Origin: Dermatemys mawii
Taxonomy: Eukaryota > Chordata > Testudines > Dermatemydidae
Assembly: GCA_007922305.1 (NCBI GenBank)
Contig: ML677386.1
Coordinates: forward strand, 13,497,830 to 13,561,829
Direction: 5' to 3'
DNA: 64,000 bases
The position numbers and the translations under genes are program-made. Each line of letters opens with the position of its first letter. Position 1 is the first letter of the stretch. The notes under the pieces are model-generated. The model saw only the letters and a list, made by a program, of their open reading frames with translations, did not search any database and was not told where the DNA came from. Shown here in pieces: positions 1 through 10,100 of the stretch.

Positions 1-464
1 AGTAAAAGAGTTTTGTCTTGAATTTCACCTCATAGATCTGGAAGTTAATATGGGTTTAGAAGTACCTTTTAAAATTGTGAGCATTCCAATGGTGTTTACT
101 GAGTTCAGTTTGAAAAACCAGCCAGAGCATCTGTGTGTGAGAGAGAGGGACAAAGGTTTTATATGGTTAGTAAACATGGTTATTTTGAGTCAACAATGCT
201 TGTGTGGTTTCTTTCAGATTAGCATTGTAGTATAAAGGGCAAACAATGCAACAGAGCCTAACTACTTAAGACAGTAATCGTAACATGCAGTTACTATGCC
301 ACAAGTCTCTGAGATTCTGGAGTTATTTTCTACTAAATATACAGAAACACTGCGTATTGTGTTACAGTGTTATAGCTGTTTGTAAATGTTAACTTTGTAA
401 CAGCAAAGATTGTATTTCAGAAAGATTGAGTTTAGTTACCAGATTGCTGTAGGTTAGATTTCTT
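1..464. other. No identifiable feature
   Basis: AT-rich DNA with stop codons in all frames. The one open frame (50-235, plus) is 61 codons long, shows no family motif and lies in simple-composition DNA, so I treat it as chance. I see no splice-site pair or repeat here. Confidence 0.6.
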
Positions 465-590
465 GTCATAGAATATCAGGGTTGGAAGATTCCTCAGGAG
501 GTCATCTAATCCAATCCCCTGCTCAAAGCAGGACCAACACCAACTAAATCATCCCAGCCAAGGCTTTGTCGAGCTGGGCCTTTACCATGG
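465..590 (-). mobile_element. CR1 LINE, 3' tail fragment
   Basis: Read on the minus strand this is the extreme 3' end of a CR1 non-LTR retrotransposon. It carries the diagnostic run of a GAGCAGGGG-type block, a 'CTCCTGAGG' block and then CCAACCCTGATATTCTATG. CR1 copies are typically 5'-truncated and end in a short octamer (here the ATTCTATG type) instead of poly(A), which fits. Only about 125 bp remain and no coding sequence is kept. The 5' edge near 590 is approximate because the sequence fades into ordinary AT-rich DNA. Confidence 0.9.
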
Positions 591-2374
591 TATTTGAGCA
601 AATGTATATACATTCTAAATTATCACTCTTACTACACGTAATTCTGCTTGCGTAGTGTGCTGTACCAGCAATGTTTCCATAGATAATAGATTTCTTATAG
701 TAATTCAGATGCATGCTTTTTTATGGTGTCTTCCACTCAGTGATCTGAAAATGTTTTATCAGAATTCAGGGTTATATTCTTTTCAAGCATGGAAAACATG
801 TGGCTAATACCAAAAATCACATTCCAACAAGATTTTCTATAAAAAAATTAAGGCTGTATGTTGTAGTGCAGCTGCCAAACAGTATCTTTAGTGAGCTTCT
901 GGTATAGTCCTTTCAAGTTCATTTTAAGAACTAATGTTTGTCTCAGCCAATTAAACTAGCTTAAAATCATTTTTGAGCATTAAGGCAGACATCCTGGCTA
1001 AATTTGATATCAAATCTTGATCACTAAAAGGATTGGAAAGACAATTAAGTGGGAGGAGTCAGGCAGTTTGCAAAATTCAACTTTTTGGCTACCAAGATGA
1101 TGCAAAAAAATAATTTTATCTAAATGTACAGTAGTAGACAGTATGTTTTCAAAGGCAATCAGTTGCCTAATATATTAGTATGGTGTTTGTAGTAGTATGT
1201 GTGTTGGTATATTTGTGATGAACAGTGGAGGGACATGAAGGTTTGTCATTTAAGATTTTTCATTACTGTGTTAATTTGTTAAAAGACAGTACTAAGCATT
1301 CATATGAACTGAGTACTTTATGATGCATTACAGTTTTCCTTTTAGTTCTTACTTGATCAGTGCTCTGACTTCCTGTATCTGTTCCTCCTTGTTTGTCTTG
1401 ACCATGGTAAAACAATGAATCAAAGCACTAGAATTGTCAGTGTGTGTACTGTGGCAGCAGCTTCGATGCCATGGCTATTTGTTCATTTCATTTTAATGTT
1501 TTAGAAAAAAGTCATTGATGGTAAGCTAACTGAAAAATTGAAAAAAATGATTCTTTAAAAGTGACCCACAAAGTGGAAAAATAGATTTTTATGCCCTTTA
1601 AAAGTTGATAGATCAGGAAAGTTTGAAAGGTGTGTGTGGGGAGGAGGGGGCGGGGCAGGTGGGTTGTTCTAGAAGAAGGAGGATGGGTAGGAGTAAAGTG
1701 GTCTCTACCCTTTATAAAATATTAGTGGACTAACTCCCAATAAATATTTCAGAGTTGTCCAAGTCCTTAATAGTTAAGGAGTGGGGCTTGAATCATGAAC
1801 AAAGACATTTTCTTCAAACAGTTTATGTTGGTGGTAACAAAGGAGAAAAATAGCTTTACACTGTTTGAATAAAAATCATTTATCTCAGTTAATTAAGTTT
1901 CACACCGTTAGCTCTGGCATCTCAGGTACTCTGCTTGCTCTTCAGTTGTTTACAAGAGTCCTAAATTATTTAAGTAAACTAACAAAAACCCTTTTGGCCT
2001 TCTCTAAGTATCGTAAAGGGTACAAAAGGCAAGAAGTGCATCCTGTGAATCTAACTCAACATATGTTTACCTGTCAAGTTTAAAATATAGTGTACATCAA
2101 ATTAAGTGAAATAGTAGAGTTTAAATATTAGCTTCTCTTTGTGGATTGAAAGGAGCTGTGAAGTGATAGTCTTGCATGTGGGAGTACCATCATTTAGGAG
2201 AAAGCTTGGATGTCTAGGCAGTTGGGCATGGAAAGGGTGAGGAGTTGAGGAATGCTGGAGAAAATTATTTTAAATTGAGATAAATGCAGGTATATTAGGA
2301 ACTTAGCAAAATATTATCTAATTCTGCTAACATTATCATTTAAATTTTAGAAATTTGGTAGAACAGCTGAACAT
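591..2374. other. No identifiable feature
   Basis: About 1.8 kb of AT-rich DNA. There is a short G-rich patch at 1636-1665 that resembles GC-box-like sequence, but no CpG island surrounds it. The 72-codon frame at 1865-2083 has no recognisable motif. I see no exon or repeat that I can name. Confidence 0.5.
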
Positions 2375-3254
2375 AATGTCTGCCATATTCATGCGCTGCC
2401 TCCAGAAGTGGCCAGCATATCCGGCAGCAGCTCCTGGTAGGAAGGAGCAGAGAATCTCTGTGCGGTGCCCTCACCTGCAAGCACTGCCCCTGCAGCTCCC
2501 ATTGGCTGGGAACAGGGAATCGCAACCAAATGCAGCTGTGAGGAGGTCATGCTGCAGGCAAAGGCAGTGTGCAGAACCACCTGCCCTCCGCTCCTTCCCC
2601 CCAAGAGTCATTGCTAGACATGCCAGCTGCTTCCTGGAGTGGTGTGTGGATAAGGAAGGCAGGGAGCCTGCCTTAGCCATGCTGCATCACCACCAGGGAG
2701 CTGCTTGATATAAGTGGCGCCCAGCTGGAGCCTACACCCAGAACTTTTTCCACACCCCAACTCCTGCCCCACCCCAGAACCCTCCCACACCAAACTCCCT
2801 CCCAGAGCCTCCACATCCTCCTGCACCCCAACTTCCTGCCACAGCCCCTTCCAAGTGCCCACACCCTGCATCCTAACCTGCTGCCTGAGCCCCCTCCAGA
2901 GCCTGCACAATAAACCCCTCCTGTACCCCAACCCCCTGCCCCAGACTCATCCCATGGCTGCTCCCACACTCTGAACCCCTCAGCCCAGAGCCTACCCCTC
3001 TCCCACACCCCAACGCCCTGTCCGAGCTCGGTGAAAGTGAGTGAGGATGGGGTAGAGCAAGTGACAGAGGGAAGGGAGGTGGAGTGGCACCTCAGAGAAT
3101 GGGCAGGGCAAGAGCATGGCCTCAGGGAAGCGGTGGGGCAATGTTGTTTGGGTTTTTGTGATTACTGTTGTTTTTACATTTTCTTTGAGGTAGATCGTGG
3201 GTTACACTTAAATTCTAAAAGTGATCTTGTGCTTAAAAATGCTGGAGACCACTG
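2375..3254 (-). repeat. GC-rich interspersed DNA element, probably a non-autonomous hAT
   Basis: A sharply GC-rich island in AT-rich surroundings. It holds degenerate C-rich direct repeats of the 'CCTGCACCCCAACCCCCTGCC' kind at 2714-3020. It ends at 3254 with a sequence whose reverse complement is CAGTGGTCTCCAGC, a typical hAT-like terminus. Similar long GC-rich elements with a CAG...CTG-type end are abundant in turtle genomes (my recollection, not a search). Several overlapping frames on both strands are by-products of the low-complexity composition. The left edge is uncertain and I could not find a convincing target duplication. Confidence 0.6.
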
Positions 3255-3954
3255 TTCTAAAATTTAGCCTGAGTTTATAACTGCATTATTCTTAGGTTTT
3301 ATTTCAAAAAATGTTCATGACTGTGACTAAGTAAAATTTCTATTCAAATGTTTTCTTGTTAGTGTATATTAATCGACCTCCAACCAAAGATTTTTGTAAT
3401 GGCATTGTCTCTTGCATCTTTTTTTTCCCAAAGACTGGATGTGATTAAATGCAAATAATGTTTGACAGGAGAAAAGTTATGTTGATATCCTTTTTTCACC
3501 CTCAGATACTTTTCTCAGCTAGTTTCAAAGTATTTTATTGTAAAATTTATTAACAGTTTATAAAAACATAAATTAGACACAATGTTCAATATTAACTTTT
3601 CCCCTCATTTGCTTGAATTTCTTCAGTTTATCCAGTGTTAATATCCACATCTAAACTATTCAATTAAAATTAATATGTTCAATGTTGTGTATTAGAAAAG
3701 GTTGGTTGGAGGCTATTAGGAAGAATATTGTAATAATTTATTAATTATTACAATATTAGATTCCATTAATTCTGCTATAGTAACTTCATTACTTAAAATT
3801 ACATAGCCAAGGCATTTGCTATTATAAACTTAAAATTCTGCTCTCTAGGTTTTCGTAGTGAAAACAACAAATATTGGTTTAATCCTTTTATTCGTCCAAG
3901 ATATTTATATATTCCCCAATACTTGCATCAGAGCACCGACCAATCTTTAATATG
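3255..3954. other. No gene; AT-rich with a small palindrome
   Basis: AT-rich sequence without a named repeat. A short AT palindrome lies at about 3731-3764, where 'AATATTGTAATAATT' is followed closely by its inverse. It could form a hairpin but matches no known element. Confidence 0.45.
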
Positions 3955-4037
3955 CTTATTCTCACAACACCTTGTGAGACATGGAAATACTACTATTCCA
4001 TGTTACAAATAAGGAACTGATTCACAAAGAGACAAAG

Positions 4038-4287
4038 GGTTCTTCTACACTACCCGCCAGATTGGCGGGCAGTGATTGATCGATCCCTGAACGCATTCCC
4101 CGTCAACCCCTGTATTCTACCTGAGAGGCAGAAGCGAAGTCAATGCGGGAGTGGCAGCAGTCAACTCTCTGCTATGTGGGCAGCCAGGTAAGTTGACCTA
4201 AGATATGCCACCTTCAGCTAAGCTATTCGTGTAGCTGAAGTTGCGTATTTTAAGTTGACTCCCCCCCATCAATGTAGACCAGGCCTA
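4038..4287 (+). mobile_element. Harbinger-like MITE with terminal hairpin (copy 1)
   Basis: The left end reads TTCTACACTAC and the right end AATGTAGACCAGGCCT, which together form the inverted terminal motif GTCTACACTAC. Just inside the left end is a hairpin, CACTACCCGCC (4048-4058), a 5-nt loop, then GGCGGGCAGTG (4064-4074), with one mismatch. The interior and right end match the element at 28390-28684 in the same order. A second palindrome present in that copy is deleted here. There is no coding capacity. The superfamily assignment is tentative and the target duplication was not resolved. Confidence 0.75.
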
Positions 4288-4294
4288 AATTCAT

Positions 4295-4362
4295 ACTTAG
4301 TCCTGCCTTGAGAGCAGGGGACTGGACTAGATGAGGTCCCTTCCAGTTCTATGATTCAATGA
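4295..4362 (+). mobile_element. CR1 LINE, 3' tail fragment
   Basis: About 65 bp of the CR1 3' end, with GAGCAGGGGACTGGACTAG followed by a 'GAGGTCCCTTCCAGTTCTATGATTC' type terminus in short blocks. It abuts the right end of the MITE and the left edge of the palindromic repeat. It is too short to carry coding sequence. Confidence 0.8.
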
Positions 4363-4369
4363 AAGAAAG

Positions 4370-4727
4370 GGCCAGATTTTTAAATAAATTTAGGTACCTA
4401 AAGATGCAGCTAGGACTCTAGACAAATTTTCAAAATGGGAGTGACACACCTAGGCACTAAAGGCCTATTTCAGGGATTCTCAAACTGGGAATTGTGACCC
4501 TTAAGGAGGTCGTAAAGTTATTATATGGGGGATTGCTCTACCCCAAACTCCGCTTTGTCTCCAGCATTTATAATAGTGTTAACTATAAACAAGTGTTTTT
4601 AATTTATAAAGGGGGGGTCACACTCATAGGTTTCCTGTGTGAAAAGGGTCACCAATATAAAAGTTTGAGAACCCCTGGCCTATTTGCATTTTTAGGTGCC
4701 CAAATACATTTAAAAACAGTCTCCAAA
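4370..4727 (+). repeat. Palindromic 'TTAGGTGCCTAAA' repeat, interrupted
   Basis: This interspersed repeat contains 'CAGATTTTTAAATAAATTTA', 'GGTACCTAAAGATGCAG' and, after an interruption, 'TTTTAGGTGCCCAAATACATTT'. The same unit appears at 9689-9808 and, degraded, at 44071-44215. The hAT MITE at 4471-4677 sits inside it and duplicates 8 bp of it, so the repeat is older than the MITE. I recognise the pattern from turtle-like genomes but cannot give a family name. Confidence 0.6.
4471..4677 (+). mobile_element. hAT-type MITE (207 bp) with exact target duplication
   Basis: Terminal inverted repeats are CAGGGATTCTCAAACT at the left and AGTTTGAGAACCCCTG at the right. It is flanked by an exact 8 bp duplication, GCCTATTT, at 4463-4470 and 4678-4685. 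An 8 bp duplication with CAG...CTG ends is the hallmark of the hAT superfamily. A second copy lies at 13585-13792. It has no coding capacity and would have moved with a transposase supplied in trans. Confidence 0.9.
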
Positions 4728-4928
4728 TGACTTGCAAAAGATCACACAGCAAATCTGTGGTAGCGCAAGGTACTGAAATTGGATTTTTCTGAGTGTCAGA
4801 CTAGTGCCCTAATTACAGGATCATCCTCCTTCACTTTCTGAATTTATGCTTGACCAAAACTAATGTATTCTTCACAATACAATAATAAAACTGTATAGGA
4901 GTTATTGTTAATACTAGGTTTGTCACTT

Positions 4929-5035
4929 GGGCCCAAGTCCTGCACCAATCTATGCTTATGAATAACTTTAACTTCAGTGGACCTGCTCATTGGCTTAAAG
5001 ATAAGTATGAACGTAAGTGTATGTTAGGCCAGGAT
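4929..5035. repeat. Palindromic interspersed repeat (copy 1 of 3)
   Basis: An imperfect palindrome: 'ATGCTTATGAATAACTTTAA' and 'TTAAAGATAAGTATGAACGT' are near-inverses around a short 'CAGTGGACCTGCTCATTGG' centre. Related copies occur at 39752-39862 and 40985-41100. It is probably a small MITE or foldback repeat and has no coding potential. Confidence 0.5.
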
Positions 5036-7107
5036 TTACTTTAGGTGCAGTTCCAGTATGTGCTGCCTTGTTGTGGGGTGCGGTAAGACATCTAGGAGTA
5101 ACATTAGTCCTCTTCTGAGGAAAGTTATTTCTGGGTAATTGAATGGTTAGAAAATAGTAAGTGTTGTGAAGGGAGACTTTAAAAGGCTTGATTTCTTCTT
5201 ATTAAAATGCTGGTTGACGGAAAGATCCAGTTCTCCCTTACAACGCATTACAATCAGATTAAATCAGATGATTTAATCTAGCAATTTAGTGTTTAACATC
5301 AGAGAACTGGCTTCTTATACAGGACAATTGACCTGTCAGGTTAGAAATCAATACATTTTTAATTATCTGGGCTCTGTGGCGATGGGTTTAGTATATTGGA
5401 CTACAAACCATTACTAAAGTGGAATCCATGTACTCATCCAATATATGGGATTTTCCATGTATTTGTTGCAGTGCTGATGATGGTCATTTGAAGAGTGGTT
5501 TGAGGCCTAATACACATACTCTCTCACACACACAGGCCATTTTTCCTCTTTGCTTTTAGTAAAGCAGAAAATAGTAGGGAAAATATTTGACTGGTCAGAA
5601 GAACAGGGCAGAAGAAATCCATAGACCTGAATTTGGGAAAGAGCCATTTAGTCTGGGTCACTGTCTCCGATGCCGGAGCCATGTTCTTTAAGTTTCTGTT
5701 GGGCAAGGAAAACCCTTGACTTCATGCTAAGATTCCCTCAATAAAAAGGAAACAGATAAACCGGTTTCATCCAGTCCTATCCTTTTTTATTAAAAAGAAA
5801 GTCAGTCTATTCTGAGTCTTTCCTAGCAATTTAAAACAAATCAGTGCTGATAACTATCAGCCAGAGGCTCATTCACAGAGTCTCATTCATTCCTATGAAA
5901 TGTTATAAAGTTACTTTAAGTTTAGTACCTTTGGCAAAAAACAGTTTTAAACATAATTTACGAAACCAGAGTTTTATTAAAATTTTCTTGATAAGATAAT
6001 TGCAGTAAAATAGTTTGGTTTACAAAGTGAAAAAGTGTGCTTTTGCATTGCCTTTTATCAAGAAAGTTGGACTATGTGTTGCCACTTCATGGCTTCACAG
6101 TAACTTTTTTTTATCAGTAGATTCCTATTTTCAAAAGACAGTGACGCGTTGTTCAGAAGATTCATTTCAAATGAAAATGACTAAAAGGAGTCCTCTTAGC
6201 ATAATGAGTTCATTTAATTGGGCAATGACCCACAAATACTGTTTTGTGGCAAAGCTTTACAGGTCTATAAAAGGTTGCCCTTGTGTGAGAGAAGATTAAA
6301 TATTCATGTTTTTGAAAACTCACTGGTTTTAATTTTGAGTTATAAATGGGCTGCCTCCTCACATGCAGGAATACCCAGACCTTACTTTCTTCTGTGGAAA
6401 AATGTTGAATCTCTAGCATAAACTGGATGCTATTATTTATTTTTATTACTTAATGTATATTGTATGGAGTATTTCACAAGCCTCTAGGAAAATAAACTAT
6501 ATGTCATTGGGTGGTTGTATGCAGCATTTGTCTCAGAATTTCTAATGAAGTGAAACTGATTAATTTTCATAAAAATATATATCTCTATAATGATATTTTA
6601 AAATATGTATTTTTTCTTAAACAAATATATTATCTCTATTTGTCAGTCTCTAGATAGCCCCTCAGTAAGTTTCTGTCTTTGACATAATATACTGTGTCCT
6701 ATATTCTGATTATGCTTCTCATTGTCATGTCTTTTCAGAGTTTCTGATGTCCTTAGGACTGTTATTGGATCTCTCCACATTCTGCTTTTCCTTCTAAGTT
6801 TTGACTGTGATTCTTTGTTATACACCTTGGTTTTCTAATTGAAATGGTTTATGATGGAGTTTTTAAGCACTATGGTCCATCAGCAAATTAACTAGTTCCT
6901 GGAATAATTCTCAAAATGTCCTAGGAAATATTTCTGTTCTGGATGTCTGCAGTTGCTTTGAAAAGAAAGGTTCAAGAGCTTGTTGTTAACCAAAGGTAGA
7001 AAATTGTATTTTTATACAAATACCACAAAATAGGTCTGATAACCTTGTCATTGTCCTTTTTCTTTTTTTTAAGTAAAAATAAATAAATAGTTAGGAGCCT
7101 TGTTGAC
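5036..7107. other. No identifiable feature
   Basis: About 2 kb of AT-rich sequence. The longest open frames (94 codons at 6015-6299 plus; 69 codons at 6210-6419 minus) overlap each other on opposite strands. They show no domain motif and start and end in simple-composition sequence. I call none of them a gene. Confidence 0.5.
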
Positions 7108-7165
7108 AAAATAGATTAATGCACCCGGTGACTTTACAACCTGGGTTCAAATCCATATCGAGTCA
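7108..7165 (+). repeat. tRNA-derived fragment with pol III B box
   Basis: A segment with the exact pol III B-box-like sequence GGGTTCAAATCC, preceded at a tRNA-like distance by 'GCACCCGGTGAC', which might be a decayed D-arm region. No complete cloverleaf can be drawn and no discriminator or CCA-adjacent stem is evident. It is either a tRNA-derived SINE head or a tRNA pseudogene, not a working tRNA gene. Confidence 0.4.
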
Positions 7166-7944
7166 CAAATGAAAATAATTTTGGCAATCTGATTCTAATC
7201 TTTTCTAAAATTTGATTGCTACAGTAACACAGTTTTCAAAATAAATGGTAAATGGCTAGAACAGCAGGGATATTGCAAATCAAGGTTGAGGTGCATGAGA
7301 GAAGCTATGTAAAAGCTTACTCAGCACATGAATCCAGCTAGACTTATCACTTTAAATGAATATGTTTAATCTAAAGACCATTTCAAATAAAAAGGAATCA
7401 TGAGGAGCCCAGCTATACTGCCTGAAACCTGAGAAGCACGAATAATCCTTTTAGGAGTCCTTGTGCTAGCATCCACCATATTTTTTGTTGAAATGGGCTG
7501 TAATAGTATAATTAAAAACTTCTGTTGTTTTGATTAAGAAATTGAAAACCATGTTAGAGGTTGCAATTATTCACTTTTCTTCTGCTACCCTGGTATTTTC
7601 AGAAAGAAATATTATAATTTTAATCTACTGAATTTGGTTTTGTAACAGCAATACACTCAGTTAAATGCCATCATTTTGGGTCCTTATGAAACAATTACCA
7701 TGTGGTGGCAATTCTTTACTGATATAGCTTAATTTTATGCAATGCTGAATAAGAAGCTAGTTATACATAGTTTACAATTTCTGAACTGTTTATAAAACAG
7801 GTCAAACCAATTTAATATTTGTTGGACTGCAGTCTTAATACTCCTACATAGTGCTAAATTCAAAGTAGTGCTGCAAGGTTGTTTTATTAAATGTTATCTG
7901 CACTTCTCATGTCTAAGAATCTCAGAGTTCAGTGCAAAAAAATG

Positions 7945-8065
7945 ATTTTAAGTCTCTATAACATTCTTATGAGGCAGGTAAATATCACTATCATTTTATG
8001 GAAGGGGGAATAAAGAACAGAGGCTCATCAATTTACACAAGAATAGATTGTCACACCCACTTCTG
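7945..8065 (-). mobile_element. MIR-type SINE fragment
   Basis: The antisense MIR core is recognisable: 'TTATGAGGCAGGTAAATATC', then 'CATTTTATGGAAGGGGGAAT', then 'GAACAGAGGCTCATCAATTT'. It corresponds to the antisense 'gatggggaaactgaggc' block of MIRs. The tRNA head is lost or too diverged to see. Confidence 0.65.
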
Positions 8066-8504
8066 TATCTTAATTGCTAGTTTGCTCTTTTAGTAATCTG
8101 CTTTTATCTATTACAAAAGATTTAGCTATTGTAATTTTGTATTAGGAAGGTTTCCTATTGAAATTTCACTGAAAAAAACTGACACCTATATGGATGTAGA
8201 CGCTAATGCACTACGTTTACCTCAATCTGGTGGCACCTGAGGAGAAATCAAGGATATTCTCTTTTGCATGAGTGTTCTCTGTAATCCTAACATATTACTT
8301 GTTTTCTGCTCCAGTTGGTTTCCCTGCTCTTAATGGTTTATAGTTGCAAACATTGGATACTTTGAGCTCCTTGGAATCTTTTGATTAAATGTTTTTTTCC
8401 ACTGGAAAATGCCACTTGTTAAAATTGAAACTTTGTGCAAATTTATCCGTTTTGACAAACTTTTTGGAAAATTTCTCAGGTTCAGGATGAAATTTCAAGA
8501 GAGA

Positions 8505-8645
8505 TCCCAGAATAGTACAGTGGTTAGGGCATTAATTCCTAAAGTCCCTTTTCAAATACTCATATTCAAGTCCCTACTCCAAATCATGGAGAGCAGGGAT
8601 TTGAACCTGAGTCTCTCACATAGGTGATGTAGGTACTAGGATATT
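8505..8645. repeat. Foldback SINE made of two inverted tRNA-like heads
   Basis: The left half starts 'ACAGTGGTTAGGGCATTAAT' and reaches the B-box-like 'TTCAAGTCCCTACTCC'. The right half is its inverse, beginning 'GAGAGCAGGGATTTGAACC' and ending 'GATGTAGGTACTAGGATATT'. The arms around the centre, TTCAAGTCCCTACTC and GAGCAGGGATTTGAA, are near-perfect complements. No protein is encoded; the 72-codon frame across it (8409-8627) is a by-product. This head-to-head structure is one I associate with a turtle SINE-like family, but I have no name for it. Confidence 0.65.
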
Positions 8646-9599
8646 GGATATTGGCTATTCATGAAAAAAATCAAAAGGTTTTATATTTGTCTACATTAGA
8701 ATGAAAACAACTTTAGAAATCCCAGTTTTTCATGAAACAGAATTCTTGTTTTCTGGCCACACTATTGGTACCTTCCTTCACTACTACTACTCAACCTAGC
8801 ATTTATCATTTTAGGCTGTCTTCACTTCCATCTGCTGATAACAAATGATGATTGTTGTCCTATGGAGAAAAAGAATCAGGGCATTAATTGCAGTGTGTTA
8901 GCTTTGTGTGTATTACTCTAGAAAGTATGTTGATTTGTCAGACAGAGAATCAATACTTTTGGGTAGTGGATTGAGCCACAGAGTGGGTCACCCAAATTTT
9001 GGAGAGGGCCATTTGTATTAAACATTTGTGGTTCCAGCAAAGGCTTGTATAGCGTTTCCTGGAATGTACTAGAATTTGTCCTGAAGGGCATCATCCAGCC
9101 CTTATTGCTTTGAGTTAACAGTATTCTGAGACTGAGCTGAGGATTCTGTCTAATTTTTTTCCATTGAAATGCATATTTTTTTTTCCCGTTGAAAAGGCAA
9201 CATGGAATTCATACAGTTCAAGACCTTTCAGATCTTCTCTACAGCTAGCAACTGCAAATATTTCAATACTATCGAAAAGTAAAAAAAGGCTATTTGATTT
9301 GTTTCAATAATAAGCCTTCAGAGCTGATTACAGTTCTGCCCACAGACATCCTATTGGCGTTCCAAGAGGATTCCGCATATGTAATTAAATTATATTAAAA
9401 TCCAGCCTGTGAAGAAACTCCAAAGTCATTTGAACATGTCATGGTCCAAGGTTTAGTGCAGATCTGACAGTGCAACCCTGATGCACTTCCTGGTTCTACT
9501 TTGAAAAATGGTAAAGGAAAAAAAACACCTTCTTCCTGCATGTATGGATAGTTGCATCTTCTTACTTCAGTGACTAATAGAGCAAACATGATCCAGTAT
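8646..9599. other. No identifiable feature
   Basis: AT-rich DNA. The 64-codon minus-strand frame at 9395-9589 has no family motif. No repeat is recognised. Confidence 0.5.
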
Positions 9600-9925
9600 T
9601 TAGGCAGCTAGTCTGGAACTCAGGGAACCCTAGGATCAGTTCACTGCTTTTTCACAGACTTCCTTTGTGACCTTGGCCAAGTCACTTATGGTCAGATATT
9701 TAAAGGTGTTTAGGCACCTAAAGATTCAGGTAGGCATCTAGTATGATTTTTTTAAAAATAAGCATTAGGTGCCTAACTGTCATTGAAATCAATGAGAGTT
9801 AAGTGCCAGTGTGTCACTGCCACATCTACAAAACAGGAATAATACCAGTCCTTACCTCACAGTAGTATTGTGAGGTGTTGAGATACTACGGTTATGGGGG
9901 ACAATACAAGTACCTAAGACTGTTA
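9600..9925 (+). mobile_element. MIR-type SINE interrupted by the 'TTAGGTGCCTAA' repeat
   Basis: The first MIR part carries the core 'TGTGACCTTGGCCAAGTCAC' up to about 9688. The second part resumes near 9809 with 'CACATCTACAAAACAGGAAT' and 'CCTTACCTCACAGTAGTATT', the MIR 3' half. Between them lies a copy of the palindromic repeat also seen at 4370-4727. It has the perfect palindrome TTAGGCACCTAA-like core and 'CATTGAAATCAATG'. The order is therefore MIR first, palindromic repeat later. Confidence 0.75.
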
Positions 9926-10049
9926 TCCTTGCCCTGCTAACAGAGCTTTAGGCTGAATGGTCTCGTTTAAAAAATAATGTTTTAAGATAGCACAGTCCAG
10001 ATTAGCACAGTCTAAAATAGTGGTGTGTACAAGGTAACTAGATGAGATG

Positions 10050-10100
10050 CAATAAATCGAGCACTACCCACTGATCCGGCGGGTAGTGTAGACATAGAGG
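10050..10100 (-). mobile_element. Harbinger-like MITE, terminal fragment
   Basis: The reverse complement reads TATGTCTACACTACCCGCC, which is the left terminus and hairpin of the MITEs at 4038 and 28390. The hairpin arms CACTACCCA and CGGGTAGTG remain at about 10062-10088. Only the end of the element is present. Confidence 0.7.

Larger units (their letters stand above)
3955..4835 (-). mobile_element. MIR-type SINE split by nested insertions
   Basis: Two halves of an antisense MIR-like tRNA SINE flank a block of younger repeats. The left half (about 3955-4037) has the antisense core with 'ACAAATAAGGAACTGA' and 'CACAAAGAGACAAAGGG'. The right half (about 4728-4835) continues with 'GACTTGCAAAAGATCACACAGCAA' in shorter recognisable blocks, equivalent to the MIR 'acttgcccaaggtcacacagc' stretch. 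The material between is a Harbinger-like MITE, a CR1 tail, a palindromic repeat and a hAT MITE, listed separately. MIRs are ancient in amniotes, so being the host of the other insertions fits its age. Confidence 0.65.

Noticed and set aside
2340..3008. Frames of 105-117 codons on both strands
   Set aside because: Compositional by-products of the GC-rich repeat; they overlap one another in several frames.
7108..7165. Functional tRNA gene
   Set aside because: A B box is present but no acceptor stem or complete cloverleaf can be formed.
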